Positions 1 to 8,346 of a DNA stretch of 52,449 bases are shown in pieces. The translations under genes were made by a program, and so were the position numbers. The notes beneath the pieces are model-generated. The model saw only the letters and a list, made by a program, of their open reading frames with translations, searched no databases and had not been told where the DNA came from. The DNA is from an uncultured Oscillospiraceae bacterium. GTDB taxonomy: Bacteria; Bacillota; Clostridia; Oscillospirales; Acutalibacteraceae. The stretch is from contig CABQLY010000015.1 in the NCBI GenBank assembly GCA_902465155.1, positions 1 to 52,449 on the forward strand, written 5' to 3'. Positions within the stretch are counted from its first letter, which is position 1. Each line of letters opens with the position of its first letter.

Positions 1-123
1 CCGGGCCGGTTTAACGCCGGCGGGGGAAAATAAGCCTTAAAATAAAGCCTGTTTAAAAGGCCTGCTTTAAGGCGCTGCTAAAAAATGCTTTAAGGGATAA
101 TTTAAAAATAAAGCTTTACGGTT

Positions 124-157
124 TTCCGTGCGGGCTGCCGCCCGCACGGAATTTTTT
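124..157 (+). terminator. Rho-independent terminator of an upstream gene
   Basis: A perfect 12-bp stem (124-135 pairing with 140-151) with a four-base loop is followed by six T residues at 152-157. It probably ends a plus-strand gene lying before the window. Bases 1-123 hold only A/T-rich sequence with no gene I can support. Confidence 0.85.
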
Positions 158-176
158 GGCATTTTGGCCGTGGCAA

Positions 177-205
177 TTGACAAGCCTTAGCAAATGTGGT
201 ACACT
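177..205 (+). promoter_or_regulatory. Sigma-A promoter for mutY
   Basis: TTGACA at 177-182 and TACACT at 200-205 are separated by exactly 17 bases. The mutY start lies about 60 bases downstream. The position right after a terminator supports an independent transcription unit. Confidence 0.8.
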
Positions 206-263
206 CAAAAAATAATATTGTAAATAAAATTATTTACTAAATTTTTTAAAAGCAGGTGTTTCT

Positions 264-1325
264 ATGGGCCTTGCGGTTACGCCGCCAAACCAATTACAGC
301 TAAAAAAATTGCCGGCGGCGCTGCTGCCCTGGTACCGCCAAAACGCAAGGGTTTTGCCCTGGCGGGAGAATAAAGACCCGTACCGCGTTTGGGTTTCGGA
401 AATTATGCTGCAGCAAACAAGGGTAGATACCGTTATTTCGTACTATTTGCGCTTTTTAAAGCAGCTGCCAAATGTGCAAAGCCTGGCGCAGGCCCCCGAG
501 GAAAAGCTGTTAAAGCTTTGGGAGGGGCTGGGGTATTATTCCAGAGTGCGCAATATGCAGCGGGCCGCTTTGCAAATTTGCAGCGAGCACGGCGGCGTTT
601 TTCCAACCGACCCTAAACAGGTTGGCGCCCTTACCGGCATTGGCCCTTACACGGTTGGGGCAATTTGCTCTATTGCTTTTGAGCAGGCCACCCCGGCGGT
701 AGACGGCAATGTGCTGCGGGTGGTTTCCCGCATTACAGAAAACGGCAGCAATATTGCCGACGCAGCCTACAAAAAAGCCGTAACCGAGGCGCTAAGGGCC
801 GTTTACCCCCCGGCCGGGGACCGCGGCGATTTTACCCAAAGCCTTATGGAGCTGGGGGCAATTGTTTGCCTGCCAAACGGCGCGCCGCGCTGCGGGGGCT
901 GCCCGGCGGCCGGCTTTTGCCTGGCAAACCAAAACAGCAGCTGGCAGCAGTACCCGGTGCTTTTAAAAAAGCCGGCCCGTAAGGTGCAGCAATTAACGGT
1001 GTTTTTGCTGCGCTTTGAAAATCAAATTGCGGTGTGCAAGCGGCCGAATACCGGGCTGCTTGCCGGTATGTGGCAGCTGCCGAACACCCTGCAGGCGCCC
1101 GGCACCAAAACGGCCGAAGGCTGGCTGGCCGAGCACAAAATTTGCGGCGAGCTTTGCCCAAAGCCCAAAAAGCAAAAGCACATTTTTACGCACATTGAAT
1201 GGCAAATGCAGTGCTACACAGTGCAGTGCAGCAATAAAAGTAAAGAGTTTGTTTGGGTAAGCGAAGAAGAATTAAACAAAACCGTTGCGCTGGGGTCGGC
1301 TTTTAAAAAGCTGGTAAAGCCGTAA
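264..1325 (+). CDS. mutY: A/G-specific adenine DNA glycosylase MutY
   Basis: This base-excision repair enzyme removes adenine mispaired with 8-oxoguanine or guanine. The 353-residue protein shows the catalytic Glu in SEIMLQQT, a helix-hairpin-helix TGIGPYTVGAI followed by the catalytic Asp in VDGNVLRV, and the four cysteines of the iron-sulfur loop (C-x6-C-x2-C-x5-C type) near residues 201-220. The C-terminal ~100 residues form the NUDIX-like domain that recognises 8-oxoG, with the FTHIEW segment near the end. The length is normal for the family. It has its own promoter and is followed by a repeat-rich gap, so it is probably monocistronic. Confidence 0.96.
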   Translation: MGLAVTPPNQLQLKKLPAALLPWYRQNARVLPWRENKDPYRVWVSEIMLQQTRVDTVISYYLRFLKQLPNVQSLAQAPEEKLLKLWEGLGYYSRVRNMQRAALQICSEHGGVFPTDPKQVGALTGIGPYTVGAICSIAFEQATPAVDGNVLRVVSRITENGSNIADAAYKKAVTEALRAVYPPAGDRGDFTQSLMELGAIVCLPNGAPRCGGCPAAGFCLANQNSSWQQYPVLLKKPARKVQQLTVFLLRFENQIAVCKRPNTGLLAGMWQLPNTLQAPGTKTAEGWLAEHKICGELCPKPKKQKHIFTHIEWQMQCYTVQCSNKSKEFVWVSEEELNKTVALGSAFKKLVKP

Positions 1326-1427
1326 AAAGTCAATAAGGTTGAAAAACCTAATAAGTTTGCGAAAACCCGATGAAGCCGCAGAAAACCCGGTAGGGTTGCA
1401 AAAAACGGTGAGGCCGCAAAAGCACAA
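1324..1427. repeat. Degenerate ~19-20 bp tandem repeats after mutY
   Basis: About five imperfect units of the pattern AAAA-CC-x-GATGA-x-GCCGCA run head to tail directly after the mutY stop. The units differ from each other at many positions. The rest of the gap up to the next gene (1428-1582) contains only its ribosome site and no convincing terminator. No function is evident. Confidence 0.5.
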
Positions 1428-1582
1428 ATTACAGGGCTGTGGGTTTTGGCACTAAAAGTACAAACTTTAAGGCTGCGGGCTTTGCCGCCTAAAGCATACA
1501 TTTTTTTGGCAGCGGGGTGCTCTACCGACCGCGCCTAAGGGGAATTACGCTGCCAAAAGGCAGAAAAAAGGAGACTGAAAAA

Positions 1583-2494
1583 TTGCAGCAATTAAAGCAA
1601 CCAAAGCAGCTTTTAGGCATGGCGGCGGCACTGTTGGCCAATGTTATTTTTGGGTTTAGTTTTTTGTTTTCTAAAATAGCGCTGCAGGCAGCGCACCCGC
1701 TGGTTATTTTGGCGGTGCGGTTTACCGCTGCCTTTGCGGTGTTAAATTTGCTGTTGCTTACCGGCCGTTTTCGGCTGCGGTTATGGGGCAAGCCGCTAAA
1801 GCGGCTTATTTTAATGGGCCTGGCGCAGCCGGTTTGCTATTATTTGTTAGAGCTTTACGGTATTTCGCTTTGCTCCTCGGCCCTTTCGGGGGTAATTATT
1901 GGGCTGGTTCCGGTGGCGGTTATTTTGTTTTCCGGTGCCTTTTTGGGCGAAAAACCAACCGTTTTGCAGCATGTTTGCACGGTGGTTTCTTTGCTGGGGG
2001 TTGGGGCAATCAGCCTGCTTTCTAACAATGGGCAGCCCAGCTATTTTTTAGGGGTGGTGCTGCTGGTTGGCGCGGTGGTTTCGGCCGCGGCCTTTAATTT
2101 GCTTAGCCGCAGCATTTCGACCCGGTTTACGGCTTTTGAGCGCACTTACTTAATGTTTTTATTAGGCAGCGTTAGCTTTAACGCGGCGGCCGTTTTGGTG
2201 CTGCGCGGCCGTTTTTTTACCGGGCTGGCCGCTGCCGCCGTGCAGCCTAATTTTTGGCTGGCAATTGCTTACTTGGCGGTGGTTTCCAGCGTGGCGGCGT
2301 TTTTGCTTTACAACTATTCTACCACGCAAATCAGCGCGGTGCGCTCCTCCTCTTTTTCTAACATTATTACAATTGTTTCGCTGCTGGCGGGGGTGTTCAT
2401 TTTAAAAGAGCCGTTTTCGGCCCTGCAGCTGCTGCTTTGTGTACCAATTATTTTAGGGGTTTACGGGGTAAACCGCGCCGGGCAAAGCGGGTAG
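1583..2494 (+). CDS. EamA/DMT-superfamily transporter
   Basis: This is a membrane permease of the drug/metabolite transporter superfamily. The 303-residue protein has about ten hydrophobic segments arranged as two EamA repeats, the first opening with the typical ANVIFGFSFLFSKIAL. I chose the TTG start at 1583 because AAAGGAG lies nine bases upstream; a longer reading from the GTG at 1517 has no ribosome site and gives a non-conserved basic N-terminus. Substrates in this family range from amino acids to nucleotides and drugs, so none can be assigned. A bidirectional terminator follows. Confidence 0.88.
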   Translation: MQQLKQPKQLLGMAAALLANVIFGFSFLFSKIALQAAHPLVILAVRFTAAFAVLNLLLLTGRFRLRLWGKPLKRLILMGLAQPVCYYLLELYGISLCSSALSGVIIGLVPVAVILFSGAFLGEKPTVLQHVCTVVSLLGVGAISLLSNNGQPSYFLGVVLLVGAVVSAAAFNLLSRSISTRFTAFERTYLMFLLGSVSFNAAAVLVLRGRFFTGLAAAAVQPNFWLAIAYLAVVSSVAAFLLYNYSTTQISAVRSSSFSNIITIVSLLAGVFILKEPFSALQLLLCVPIILGVYGVNRAGQSG

Positions 2495-2545
2495 GCTTGG
2501 CCGGCCAAAAATTTTAATTAAATTGAATAGGGTTTTATAAAAATT

Positions 2546-2606
2546 AAATCCGCATTTTTGTAAAGGGTGCTTTAAAGCGCTTTTACAAAAATGCGGATTT
2601 GTTTAT
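2546..2606. terminator. Bidirectional terminator between convergent genes
   Basis: A long stem pairs 2546-2564 (AAATCCGCATTTTTGTAAA) with 2582-2600 and is flanked by A/T-rich tails on both sides. It sits between the plus-strand EamA gene and the minus-strand esterase, so it can serve both. Confidence 0.85.
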
Positions 2607-2641
2607 TATTTAATTAATTTAACAGTACTTTATTTTGCCTT

Positions 2642-3286
2642 TCAGCAGTTTTCAAGGCGGTGGTACAGCTGCTCAAAAATTTGCGTCATGCCAACCTTGT
2701 TGGGGTGGCCGCCCTGCTTTTCAATGTTACAAAGCGCAACAAACGGCACCCGGTACGCTTCGCAGCCCTGTTTTAGGCCTAAGGCCAGTTCTGGGGAAAA
2801 TAAATCGTTTATAATTACAACTATTTTCGCTTTTAAAAAGGCTTGTTTAACGGTATGAAGCAGGTAGCAAAACGCCGGTAAGGTGCATTTTAAATCTTCG
2901 TCAGTCCAGTTTTCAAACTGCAGCTTTCCCAAAGGGGCGCCGGCCCAAAAATCGTTGGTTCCGCCAAAAATTAAAACTGTGTCGGGCTGTTTTGTACTAA
3001 AAACGCCGCTTTGCAGCTCGGCCGAAAACCGCCCAATAAAAGAGGTTTTTGGGCAGTAAGCGCCGTTGTAGCCGGTGTTGCCAATGGTGGTGCCGGAATA
3101 GCTGTTATTTTCTAAAAGCTCGGCGCCGGTCTTGTTCAGTAATTGCTGCCACCAGGTCTCGCTTTGGTGGCAAACGTCGGTGTCTTGCTTAATTTCGTTG
3201 GCGTAATAGCAGTCGTACCCTTGGGGTACGCAGCCCTCGTAGGTAGAGTAACTGTCGCCCAAAATGTAAATTTTTCCTAAATTCAT
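2642..3286 (-). CDS. SGNH/GDSL-family hydrolase
   Basis: This is a probable serine esterase or lipase of the SGNH superfamily, 214 residues. Block I is GDSYST near residue 10 (nucleophile Ser), block III is GGTNDFW near residue 107, and the Asp/His pair is replaced by a C-terminal HPNKVGM giving the catalytic His. There is no signal peptide, so it should be cytoplasmic; carbohydrate or lipid deacylation is typical of the superfamily. The start has AAGGGG at a good distance and a well-formed divergent promoter upstream (3332-3360). The substrate cannot be told. Confidence 0.88.
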   Translation of the reverse strand: MNLGKIYILGDSYSTYEGCVPQGYDCYYANEIKQDTDVCHQSETWWQQLLNKTGAELLENNSYSGTTIGNTGYNGAYCPKTSFIGRFSAELQSGVFSTKQPDTVLIFGGTNDFWAGAPLGKLQFENWTDEDLKCTLPAFCYLLHTVKQAFLKAKIVVIINDLFSPELALGLKQGCEAYRVPFVALCNIEKQGGHPNKVGMTQIFEQLYHRLENC

Positions 3287-3331
3287 GGTGTCCCCTTAAA
3301 GCTGTAATTTTAATAAATTTTATTTTTTACT

Positions 3332-3360
3332 ATTATAATGCGCCCGGTGTTAAAATTCAA
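3332..3360 (-). promoter_or_regulatory. Sigma-A promoter for the SGNH hydrolase
   Basis: On the minus strand TTGAAT (3360-3355) and TATAAT (3337-3332) are separated by 17 bases, about 45 bases before the esterase start. Confidence 0.75.
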
Positions 3361-3414
3361 GCCCCGTAAGCGGTTGCTTTTTAAAATTTTTTGGGGCTAT
3401 TTTTGCAAAAAACA

Positions 3415-3443
3415 TTGCCGTTTTGGGGAAAATATGGTATACT
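3415..3443 (+). promoter_or_regulatory. Sigma-A promoter for the ruv genes
   Basis: TTGCCG at 3415-3420 and TATACT at 3438-3443 are 17 bases apart. The ruvC GTG start follows 45 bases later. Confidence 0.75.
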
Positions 3444-3488
3444 AAAATGAATTATTTTTGCAGCGCAAACAGGCAGGGGGTGTTTGGG

Positions 3489-4004
3489 GTGCGCGTGTTG
3501 GGAATAGACCCGGGCTACGCCATTGTGGGCTGGGGCGTTTTGGAGTACGACCAAAACCGGTTTACCCCGCTGGCTTTTGGCGCCGTAACAACGCCGGCCA
3601 AAACCGAATTTACTTACCGCTTAAGCAAAATTTACACCGATGTTACCGAAATTATGCAGCAGCACCGCCCGCAGGCGCTTTCAATTGAAAAGCTGTTTTT
3701 TAACACCAACGCCACAACGGCAATTGATGTTGCCCAGGCAAGGGGCGTTATTTTGCTGGCGGCGCGGCAAAATAATATTCCGGTTTTTGAGTATACGCCG
3801 CTGCAGGTTAAGCAGGCGGTTACTGGCTACGGCAAGGCCGATAAAAAACAGGTTATGGAGTTGACCCGCCGGCTGCTGAATTTGCAAAAGGTTCCCCGGC
3901 CGGACGACACGGCCGACGCTTTGGCCATGGCCATTTGCCACTGCCACTCGGCTTCGTCGCTTATTTTTAAATCTGCCCTGCGGCAAACCGGGGCAGGGAG
4001 GTAA
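3489..4004 (+). CDS. ruvC: Holliday junction endonuclease RuvC
   Basis: RuvC cuts Holliday junctions as a dimer working with RuvAB. The 171-residue protein has the catalytic acidic residues in the RNase H-like fold: Asp in LGIDPGYAIVGWG at the N-terminus, Glu in SIEKLFF, and the C-terminal DDTADALAMAICH. I chose the GTG at 3489 because AGGGGGT precedes it and the conserved VLGIDPG then begins at residue 3; the upstream reading from 3423 would start inside the promoter. ruvA follows after seven bases. Confidence 0.96.
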   Translation: MRVLGIDPGYAIVGWGVLEYDQNRFTPLAFGAVTTPAKTEFTYRLSKIYTDVTEIMQQHRPQALSIEKLFFNTNATTAIDVAQARGVILLAARQNNIPVFEYTPLQVKQAVTGYGKADKKQVMELTRRLLNLQKVPRPDDTADALAMAICHCHSASSLIFKSALRQTGAGR

Positions 4005-4011
4005 AATTAAA

Positions 4012-4617
4012 ATGATTTATTCCCTTAACGGTAAATTAATTTTTCACGATAATAACAGCGCCGTTGTTGAGTGCGGCGGCGTTGGCTACCGTTGCCTTAT
4101 AACAGCTAAGACCCTGGGCGGGCTGCCGCAGCTGGGGGAGCCGGTACGGCTGTTTACCTACCTTTCGGTACGGCAGGACGGGTTAGACCTTTTTGGCTTT
4201 TTAACCGCTAAAGAGCTGGATTGTTTTAAGCTGCTGACCGGTATTAACGGGGTTGGACCCAAAATGGGTCTTGCAATACTTTCGCAGTTTGCGCCGGAGG
4301 AAATTTACGCCGCCATTGCCGCGGGGGATCACAAGACCCTAACGGCAGCCAGCGGGGTTGGACCAAAGCTGGCGCAGCGTTTGGTTTTAGAGCTGCGCGA
4401 CAAAATTGGCAAGATAGAAATTAACACGGCTGCGGGTGGTGTGGCGCAGGCCGCAGCCCCAACGGCGGGCGCCGCTGCCGAGGCGGTTTCGGCCTTGGTG
4501 GCGCTGGGCTTTACGGGGCCGGAGGCCCGAAGCGCCGTTGGCCGCCTAAACAGCGAGCTGTCGGTAGAGCAGCTAATTAAGCAGGCGCTGGCGCTGCTTT
4601 CAAGCGGTAGGCTTTAA
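4012..4617 (+). CDS. ruvA: Holliday junction branch-migration protein RuvA
   Basis: RuvA binds the Holliday junction and loads the RuvB helicase. The 201-residue protein has the N-terminal OB-fold (starting MIYSLNGKLIF), two helix-hairpin-helix motifs (INGVGPKMGLAIL and ASGVGPKLAQRLVLEL) and the C-terminal RuvB-binding three-helix domain after an Ala-rich linker around residues 143-160. It follows ruvC directly, but ruvB is separated by a repeat-rich gap of about 360 bases, which is unusual for this operon. Confidence 0.96.
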   Translation: MIYSLNGKLIFHDNNSAVVECGGVGYRCLITAKTLGGLPQLGEPVRLFTYLSVRQDGLDLFGFLTAKELDCFKLLTGINGVGPKMGLAILSQFAPEEIYAAIAAGDHKTLTAASGVGPKLAQRLVLELRDKIGKIEINTAAGGVAQAAAPTAGAAAEAVSALVALGFTGPEARSAVGRLNSELSVEQLIKQALALLSSGRL

Positions 4618-4679
4618 AATTAAATGCCAGGGCCCGTAGGTGGCGGCGCTGCTAAGGCAGGGTTTGCCCCAAACGCCAA

Positions 4680-4920
4680 CGCTTTTAAAATATTTAAAAC
4701 GCTGCGCAAAGGCCGCCCGCCGTTGCGCAAAGGCTTACTAAGACCAGTGAAAAGGCTTGCTAAGACCTGCAAAAAGGTTAACCGCCGCTATGAAAAGGCC
4801 GGCCGTGCAAAGGCTTGCAAAAGCCCGTAAAAAGGCCAATTTCTGCTATGCAAAAATCAACCGCTGCTGCGCAAAAATCAATTGCTGCAGAAAAATTAGT
4901 TGCTGCCGCGTAATGGCTTG
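4680..4920. repeat. Degenerate A-rich repeats between ruvA and ruvB
   Basis: The 362-base gap between ruvA and ruvB is filled by imperfect iterations of a unit resembling TGCGCAAAGGC / TGAAAAGGCTTGC / TGCAAAAATCAAC. Two short Lys/Arg/Cys-rich reading frames cross it, but they translate the repeat rather than a protein. No terminator or convincing promoter was seen, so the ruv genes may still be co-transcribed. Confidence 0.55.
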
Positions 4921-4979
4921 CCCAAGCAGCAGCGGCCACCCGGCAAAATAACAAAAACGCCTATTAAAGGGGAAAACTT

Positions 4980-6011
4980 ATGTCTGAAATGGATTTTGAA
5001 AACCGCATTGTTGCGCCGGAGTACACCCCGGAGGATGTTGACACCGATTATTCGCTGCGGCCCAAAACGCTGGCCGAGTATATAGGGCAGGATAAAGTAA
5101 AGGAAAACCTTGCTATTTACATTAAAGCCGCCGCCATGCGGCACGAGGCTTTAGACCATGTACTGCTTTACGGCCCGCCCGGCTTGGGTAAAACAACCCT
5201 TTCCGGCATTATTGCCAACGAGCTGGGGGTTAATTTGCGGGTAACCTCTGGCCCGGCCATTGAAAAGGCCGGAGATTTAGCCGCCATACTTTCCTCTCTG
5301 GCGGAGGGGGATGTGCTTTTTATAGATGAAATTCATCGCCTGCCCCGCACGGTGGAGGAAATTTTGTACCCCGCTATGGAGGATTTTTCCTTAGATATTA
5401 TTTTGGGCAAAGGCCCGTCGGCACAGTCTATTCGCCTAAATCTGCCGCATTTTACGCTGGTTGGCGCAACAACCCGCTCCGGCCAATTAACCGCCCCCCT
5501 GCGGGATAGATTTGGCGTTTTGCTGCGGCTGGAGCTTTACACGCCGGAGCAGTTGGCACAAATTGTGCGCCGCTCGGCAGGCATTTTGCAAATTGATATT
5601 GATAACGCCGGCGCGCTGGAGATTGCCTCCCGCTCCCGCGGGACACCGCGAATTGCCAACCGGCTGCTAAAGCGCGTGCGGGATATTGCCCAGGTAGAGT
5701 ACGACGGCAAAATTACCGAGCAGGTAGCCATTCGCGCGCTGGCGCGCTTTGAAATTGACGAATTAGGCCTGGATGATTTTGACCGCAGAATGTTAAAAAC
5801 AATTATTTTTAACTACAACGGCGGCCCCGTTGGGCTGGAAACTTTAGCCGCAGCCGTAGGGGAGGAAAGCGTTACCATTGAGGATGTTTACGAGCCATAT
5901 TTAATGCAAATTGGTTTTTTAACCCGCACCCCGCGCGGCCGCATGGTTACCGACGCCGCCTACCGGCATTTAGACCTTAAAAAGCCCGGTCAGCAATCGC
6001 TGCTGGATTAA
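4980..6011 (+). CDS. ruvB: Holliday junction helicase subunit RuvB
   Basis: RuvB is the AAA+ motor that drives branch migration with RuvA. The 343-residue protein shows Walker A GPPGLGKTTL, Walker B LFIDEIHRL, sensor 1 GATTRSG, the arginine-finger region TAPLRDRFGV and a C-terminal winged helix (GPVGLETLAAAVGEE). The ATG at 4980 is preceded by AAAGGGGA. Length and motifs are those of an intact enzyme. Confidence 0.97.
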   Translation: MSEMDFENRIVAPEYTPEDVDTDYSLRPKTLAEYIGQDKVKENLAIYIKAAAMRHEALDHVLLYGPPGLGKTTLSGIIANELGVNLRVTSGPAIEKAGDLAAILSSLAEGDVLFIDEIHRLPRTVEEILYPAMEDFSLDIILGKGPSAQSIRLNLPHFTLVGATTRSGQLTAPLRDRFGVLLRLELYTPEQLAQIVRRSAGILQIDIDNAGALEIASRSRGTPRIANRLLKRVRDIAQVEYDGKITEQVAIRALARFEIDELGLDDFDRRMLKTIIFNYNGGPVGLETLAAAVGEESVTIEDVYEPYLMQIGFLTRTPRGRMVTDAAYRHLDLKKPGQQSLLD

Positions 6012-6127
6012 CCCTGTTTGGCTTGGCAGTTTTGGGGCCGGCCTTACCGCATTTTGTATTTTTCCCGGAACGGGTACATAAATATTTTTAACTGCGAAAT
6101 AAAAAGAGTAAGAGAGGTTTTTAAAAA

Positions 6128-7474
6128 ATGGGAAGACTTTTTGGAACAGACGGTGCCAGGGGCATTGCAAACTTAGAATTGACTTGCGAGCTGGCCACCA
6201 ACATTGGCCGTGCCGCGGCCTTTGTGTTGGCAACAGAGAATGTTAAACGCCCTAAGGTGCTAATTGGAAAGGATACCCGCGCCTCCTCGGACATGCTGGA
6301 AATGGCCCTGGCTGCCGGGCTTTGCTCGGTAGGGGCCGATGTGGTGCTGGCCGGCTTTGTGCCAACTCCGGCGGTAGCCTACTTAATTAACGATTGCGGC
6401 GCCGACGCCGGCGTTATGATCTCCGCCTCGCACAACCCGTGCGAATATAACGGCATTAAGCTGTTTAACAGCAACGGCTACAAATTGCCGGATAAAATTG
6501 AGGAGCAAATTGAAGCGCTGGTGCTGGACGATATGTCTCCCATTGCTATGCCCACCGGCGGCGATGTTGGCACGGTGTTTCACCGGCCGGACTATGTTGA
6601 AACCTACATTGAGCACATTTTATCTACCACCGATGTGCGGTTAGACGGCTTAAAGCTGGCTATTGATTGTGCGAACGGCAGCGCCTCCTACACGGCGGAA
6701 AAAATTTTTAAAGGCCTTGGCGCCGATTGCTACATGATGCACAACAACCCCGACGGGGTAAACATCAACGCAAAATGCGGCTCTACCTGCATGGATGGGT
6801 TAATTGACTATGTAAACGGCCACCGGGTAGATTTAGGGCTGGCCTTTGACGGCGACAGCGACCGCTGTCTGGCGGTTGACGAAAAGGGCAATGTAATTGA
6901 CGGCGATAAGCTGATTGCCGTTTTTGCCAAGGATATGAAAGAGCGCGGCGTGCTGCCGAAGGACACTGCCGTTGTTACCGTAATGTCGAACATTGGGTTT
7001 AAGCGCTTTGCTAAGGAGAATAACATTAAAGTAGCCGAAACCGGCGTGGGCGACCGCTATGTGCTGGAGGAAATGTTAAAAAGCAATTACGGCATTGGGG
7101 GCGAGCAATCCGGCCACATTATTTTTAAACAGTTTGCCACCACGGGCGACGGCCAGTTAACCGGCGTGCAGTTTGCCTCGGTAATGAAGCGCACCGGGCA
7201 AAAGGCCTCTAAATTAGCGGCGGTTATGCAGGCCTACCCGCAAACAATGGTAAATGTTAAGGCTTCGCCCGAATTAAAGGCGCTGCTTAAAACCGATGTT
7301 GAAATTAACAACGCCATTAACGCCGCCGCAAAAGCGCTGGGCGAAAACGGCCGAATTTTGGTTCGCGCCTCGGGCACCGAGCCGCTGATTCGGGTTATGA
7401 TAGAGGGCGAGAATATTAAAGAAATTGCCAAAATGGCAAAGGATGTTGCCAAGGTAATTGAAAGTAAGGGCTAA
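6128..7474 (+). CDS. glmM: Phosphoglucosamine mutase GlmM
   Basis: GlmM converts glucosamine-6-phosphate to glucosamine-1-phosphate on the way to UDP-GlcNAc and cell wall. The 448-residue protein begins GRLFGTDGARGIAN, carries the phosphoserine loop ISASHNPCEYNGIKLF, the Mg-binding DGDSDRC and the phosphate-binding RASGTEPLIRVM near the C-terminus. Its stop overlaps the ATG of the next gene (TAATG), and it heads a compact chain running to the DUF5711 gene. Confidence 0.96.
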   Translation: MGRLFGTDGARGIANLELTCELATNIGRAAAFVLATENVKRPKVLIGKDTRASSDMLEMALAAGLCSVGADVVLAGFVPTPAVAYLINDCGADAGVMISASHNPCEYNGIKLFNSNGYKLPDKIEEQIEALVLDDMSPIAMPTGGDVGTVFHRPDYVETYIEHILSTTDVRLDGLKLAIDCANGSASYTAEKIFKGLGADCYMMHNNPDGVNINAKCGSTCMDGLIDYVNGHRVDLGLAFDGDSDRCLAVDEKGNVIDGDKLIAVFAKDMKERGVLPKDTAVVTVMSNIGFKRFAKENNIKVAETGVGDRYVLEEMLKSNYGIGGEQSGHIIFKQFATTGDGQLTGVQFASVMKRTGQKASKLAAVMQAYPQTMVNVKASPELKALLKTDVEINNAINAAAKALGENGRILVRASGTEPLIRVMIEGENIKEIAKMAKDVAKVIESKG

Positions 7475-8346
7475 TGAGAACAACCAACGATTTTAACGAT
7501 TACGAGCTGTTAGATGTAAACAACGGCAACCGGCTGGAGCGGTGGGGGCAGGTTTTTTTAATTCGCCCCGACCCGCAGGCGGTGTGGAGCCTAAAGCAAA
7601 ACGGCGCGCTGTGGCAAAAGGCCGATGCTATTTACCACCGCTCTAATTCCGGCGGCGGGCAGTGGCAGGTTTTAAAAAAGGTGCCGCAGGTTTGGAGCGT
7701 TAGCTACCGTGGTTTAACCTTTCAGCTAAAGCCAATGGGTTTTAAGCACACCGGCCTGTTCCCCGAGCAGGCCGTGAACTGGAACTTTATGCAGGAAAAA
7801 ATTAAGCAGGCTAACCGCCCGGTAAAGGTGTTAAACTTGTTTGCCTACACCGGCGGCGCCACCCTTGCCTGCTTAAAGGCCGGCGCTGCCGTAACGCATG
7901 TAGACGCCTCTAAGGGCATGGTGCTTTGGGCAAAGGAGAATGCCGCGGTTAGCGGCCTGGCCAACTGCCCGGTGCGCTGGCTGGTAGATGACTGTGTTAA
8001 GTTTGTGCAGCGGGAGCTGCGGCGCGGCAACCGGTACGACGGCATTGTAATGGACCCCCCCTCCTACGGGCGGGGGCCGAACGGCGAGGTTTGGAAGCTG
8101 GAGCAGAATATTAACGAGCTGCTGCAGCTTACGGCCGGCCTTTTAAGCGAAGATCCGCTGTTTTTTATTTTAAATTCCTACACGGCGGGAATGTCGGCTA
8201 CCGTGCTGAACTTTATGGTAGAGCAGTATGTTGGCAAAAAATTCGGCGGTACGGTTTCAACCGGCGAAATTGGCCTGCCGGTAACGCACAGGGCGCTGGT
8301 TATGCCCTGCGGTAACACAACAATTTGGAAAACGGAGCATACATGA
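7474..8346 (+). CDS. Class I SAM-dependent methyltransferase, RlmI-like
   Basis: This 290-residue protein resembles the RlmI/RlmK group of rRNA cytosine methyltransferases. The SAM-binding motif I is NLFAYTGGATLACLKAG (around residue 122), an acidic VDASKG follows, and motif IV is MDPPSYGRG. The N-terminal ~110 residues match the RNA-binding EEHUD-like region only loosely, and no PUA domain is apparent. It overlaps glmM by one base and ecfA1 by four (ATGA), indicating translational coupling. The precise RNA target cannot be assigned. Confidence 0.85.
   Translation: MRTTNDFNDYELLDVNNGNRLERWGQVFLIRPDPQAVWSLKQNGALWQKADAIYHRSNSGGGQWQVLKKVPQVWSVSYRGLTFQLKPMGFKHTGLFPEQAVNWNFMQEKIKQANRPVKVLNLFAYTGGATLACLKAGAAVTHVDASKGMVLWAKENAAVSGLANCPVRWLVDDCVKFVQRELRRGNRYDGIVMDPPSYGRGPNGEVWKLEQNINELLQLTAGLLSEDPLFFILNSYTAGMSATVLNFMVEQYVGKKFGGTVSTGEIGLPVTHRALVMPCGNTTIWKTEHT

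Noticed and set aside
4624..4951. Two overlapping short Lys/Arg/Cys-rich frames between ruvA and ruvB
   Set aside because: They translate degenerate A-rich repeats, have poor ribosome sites and no protein-like pattern.
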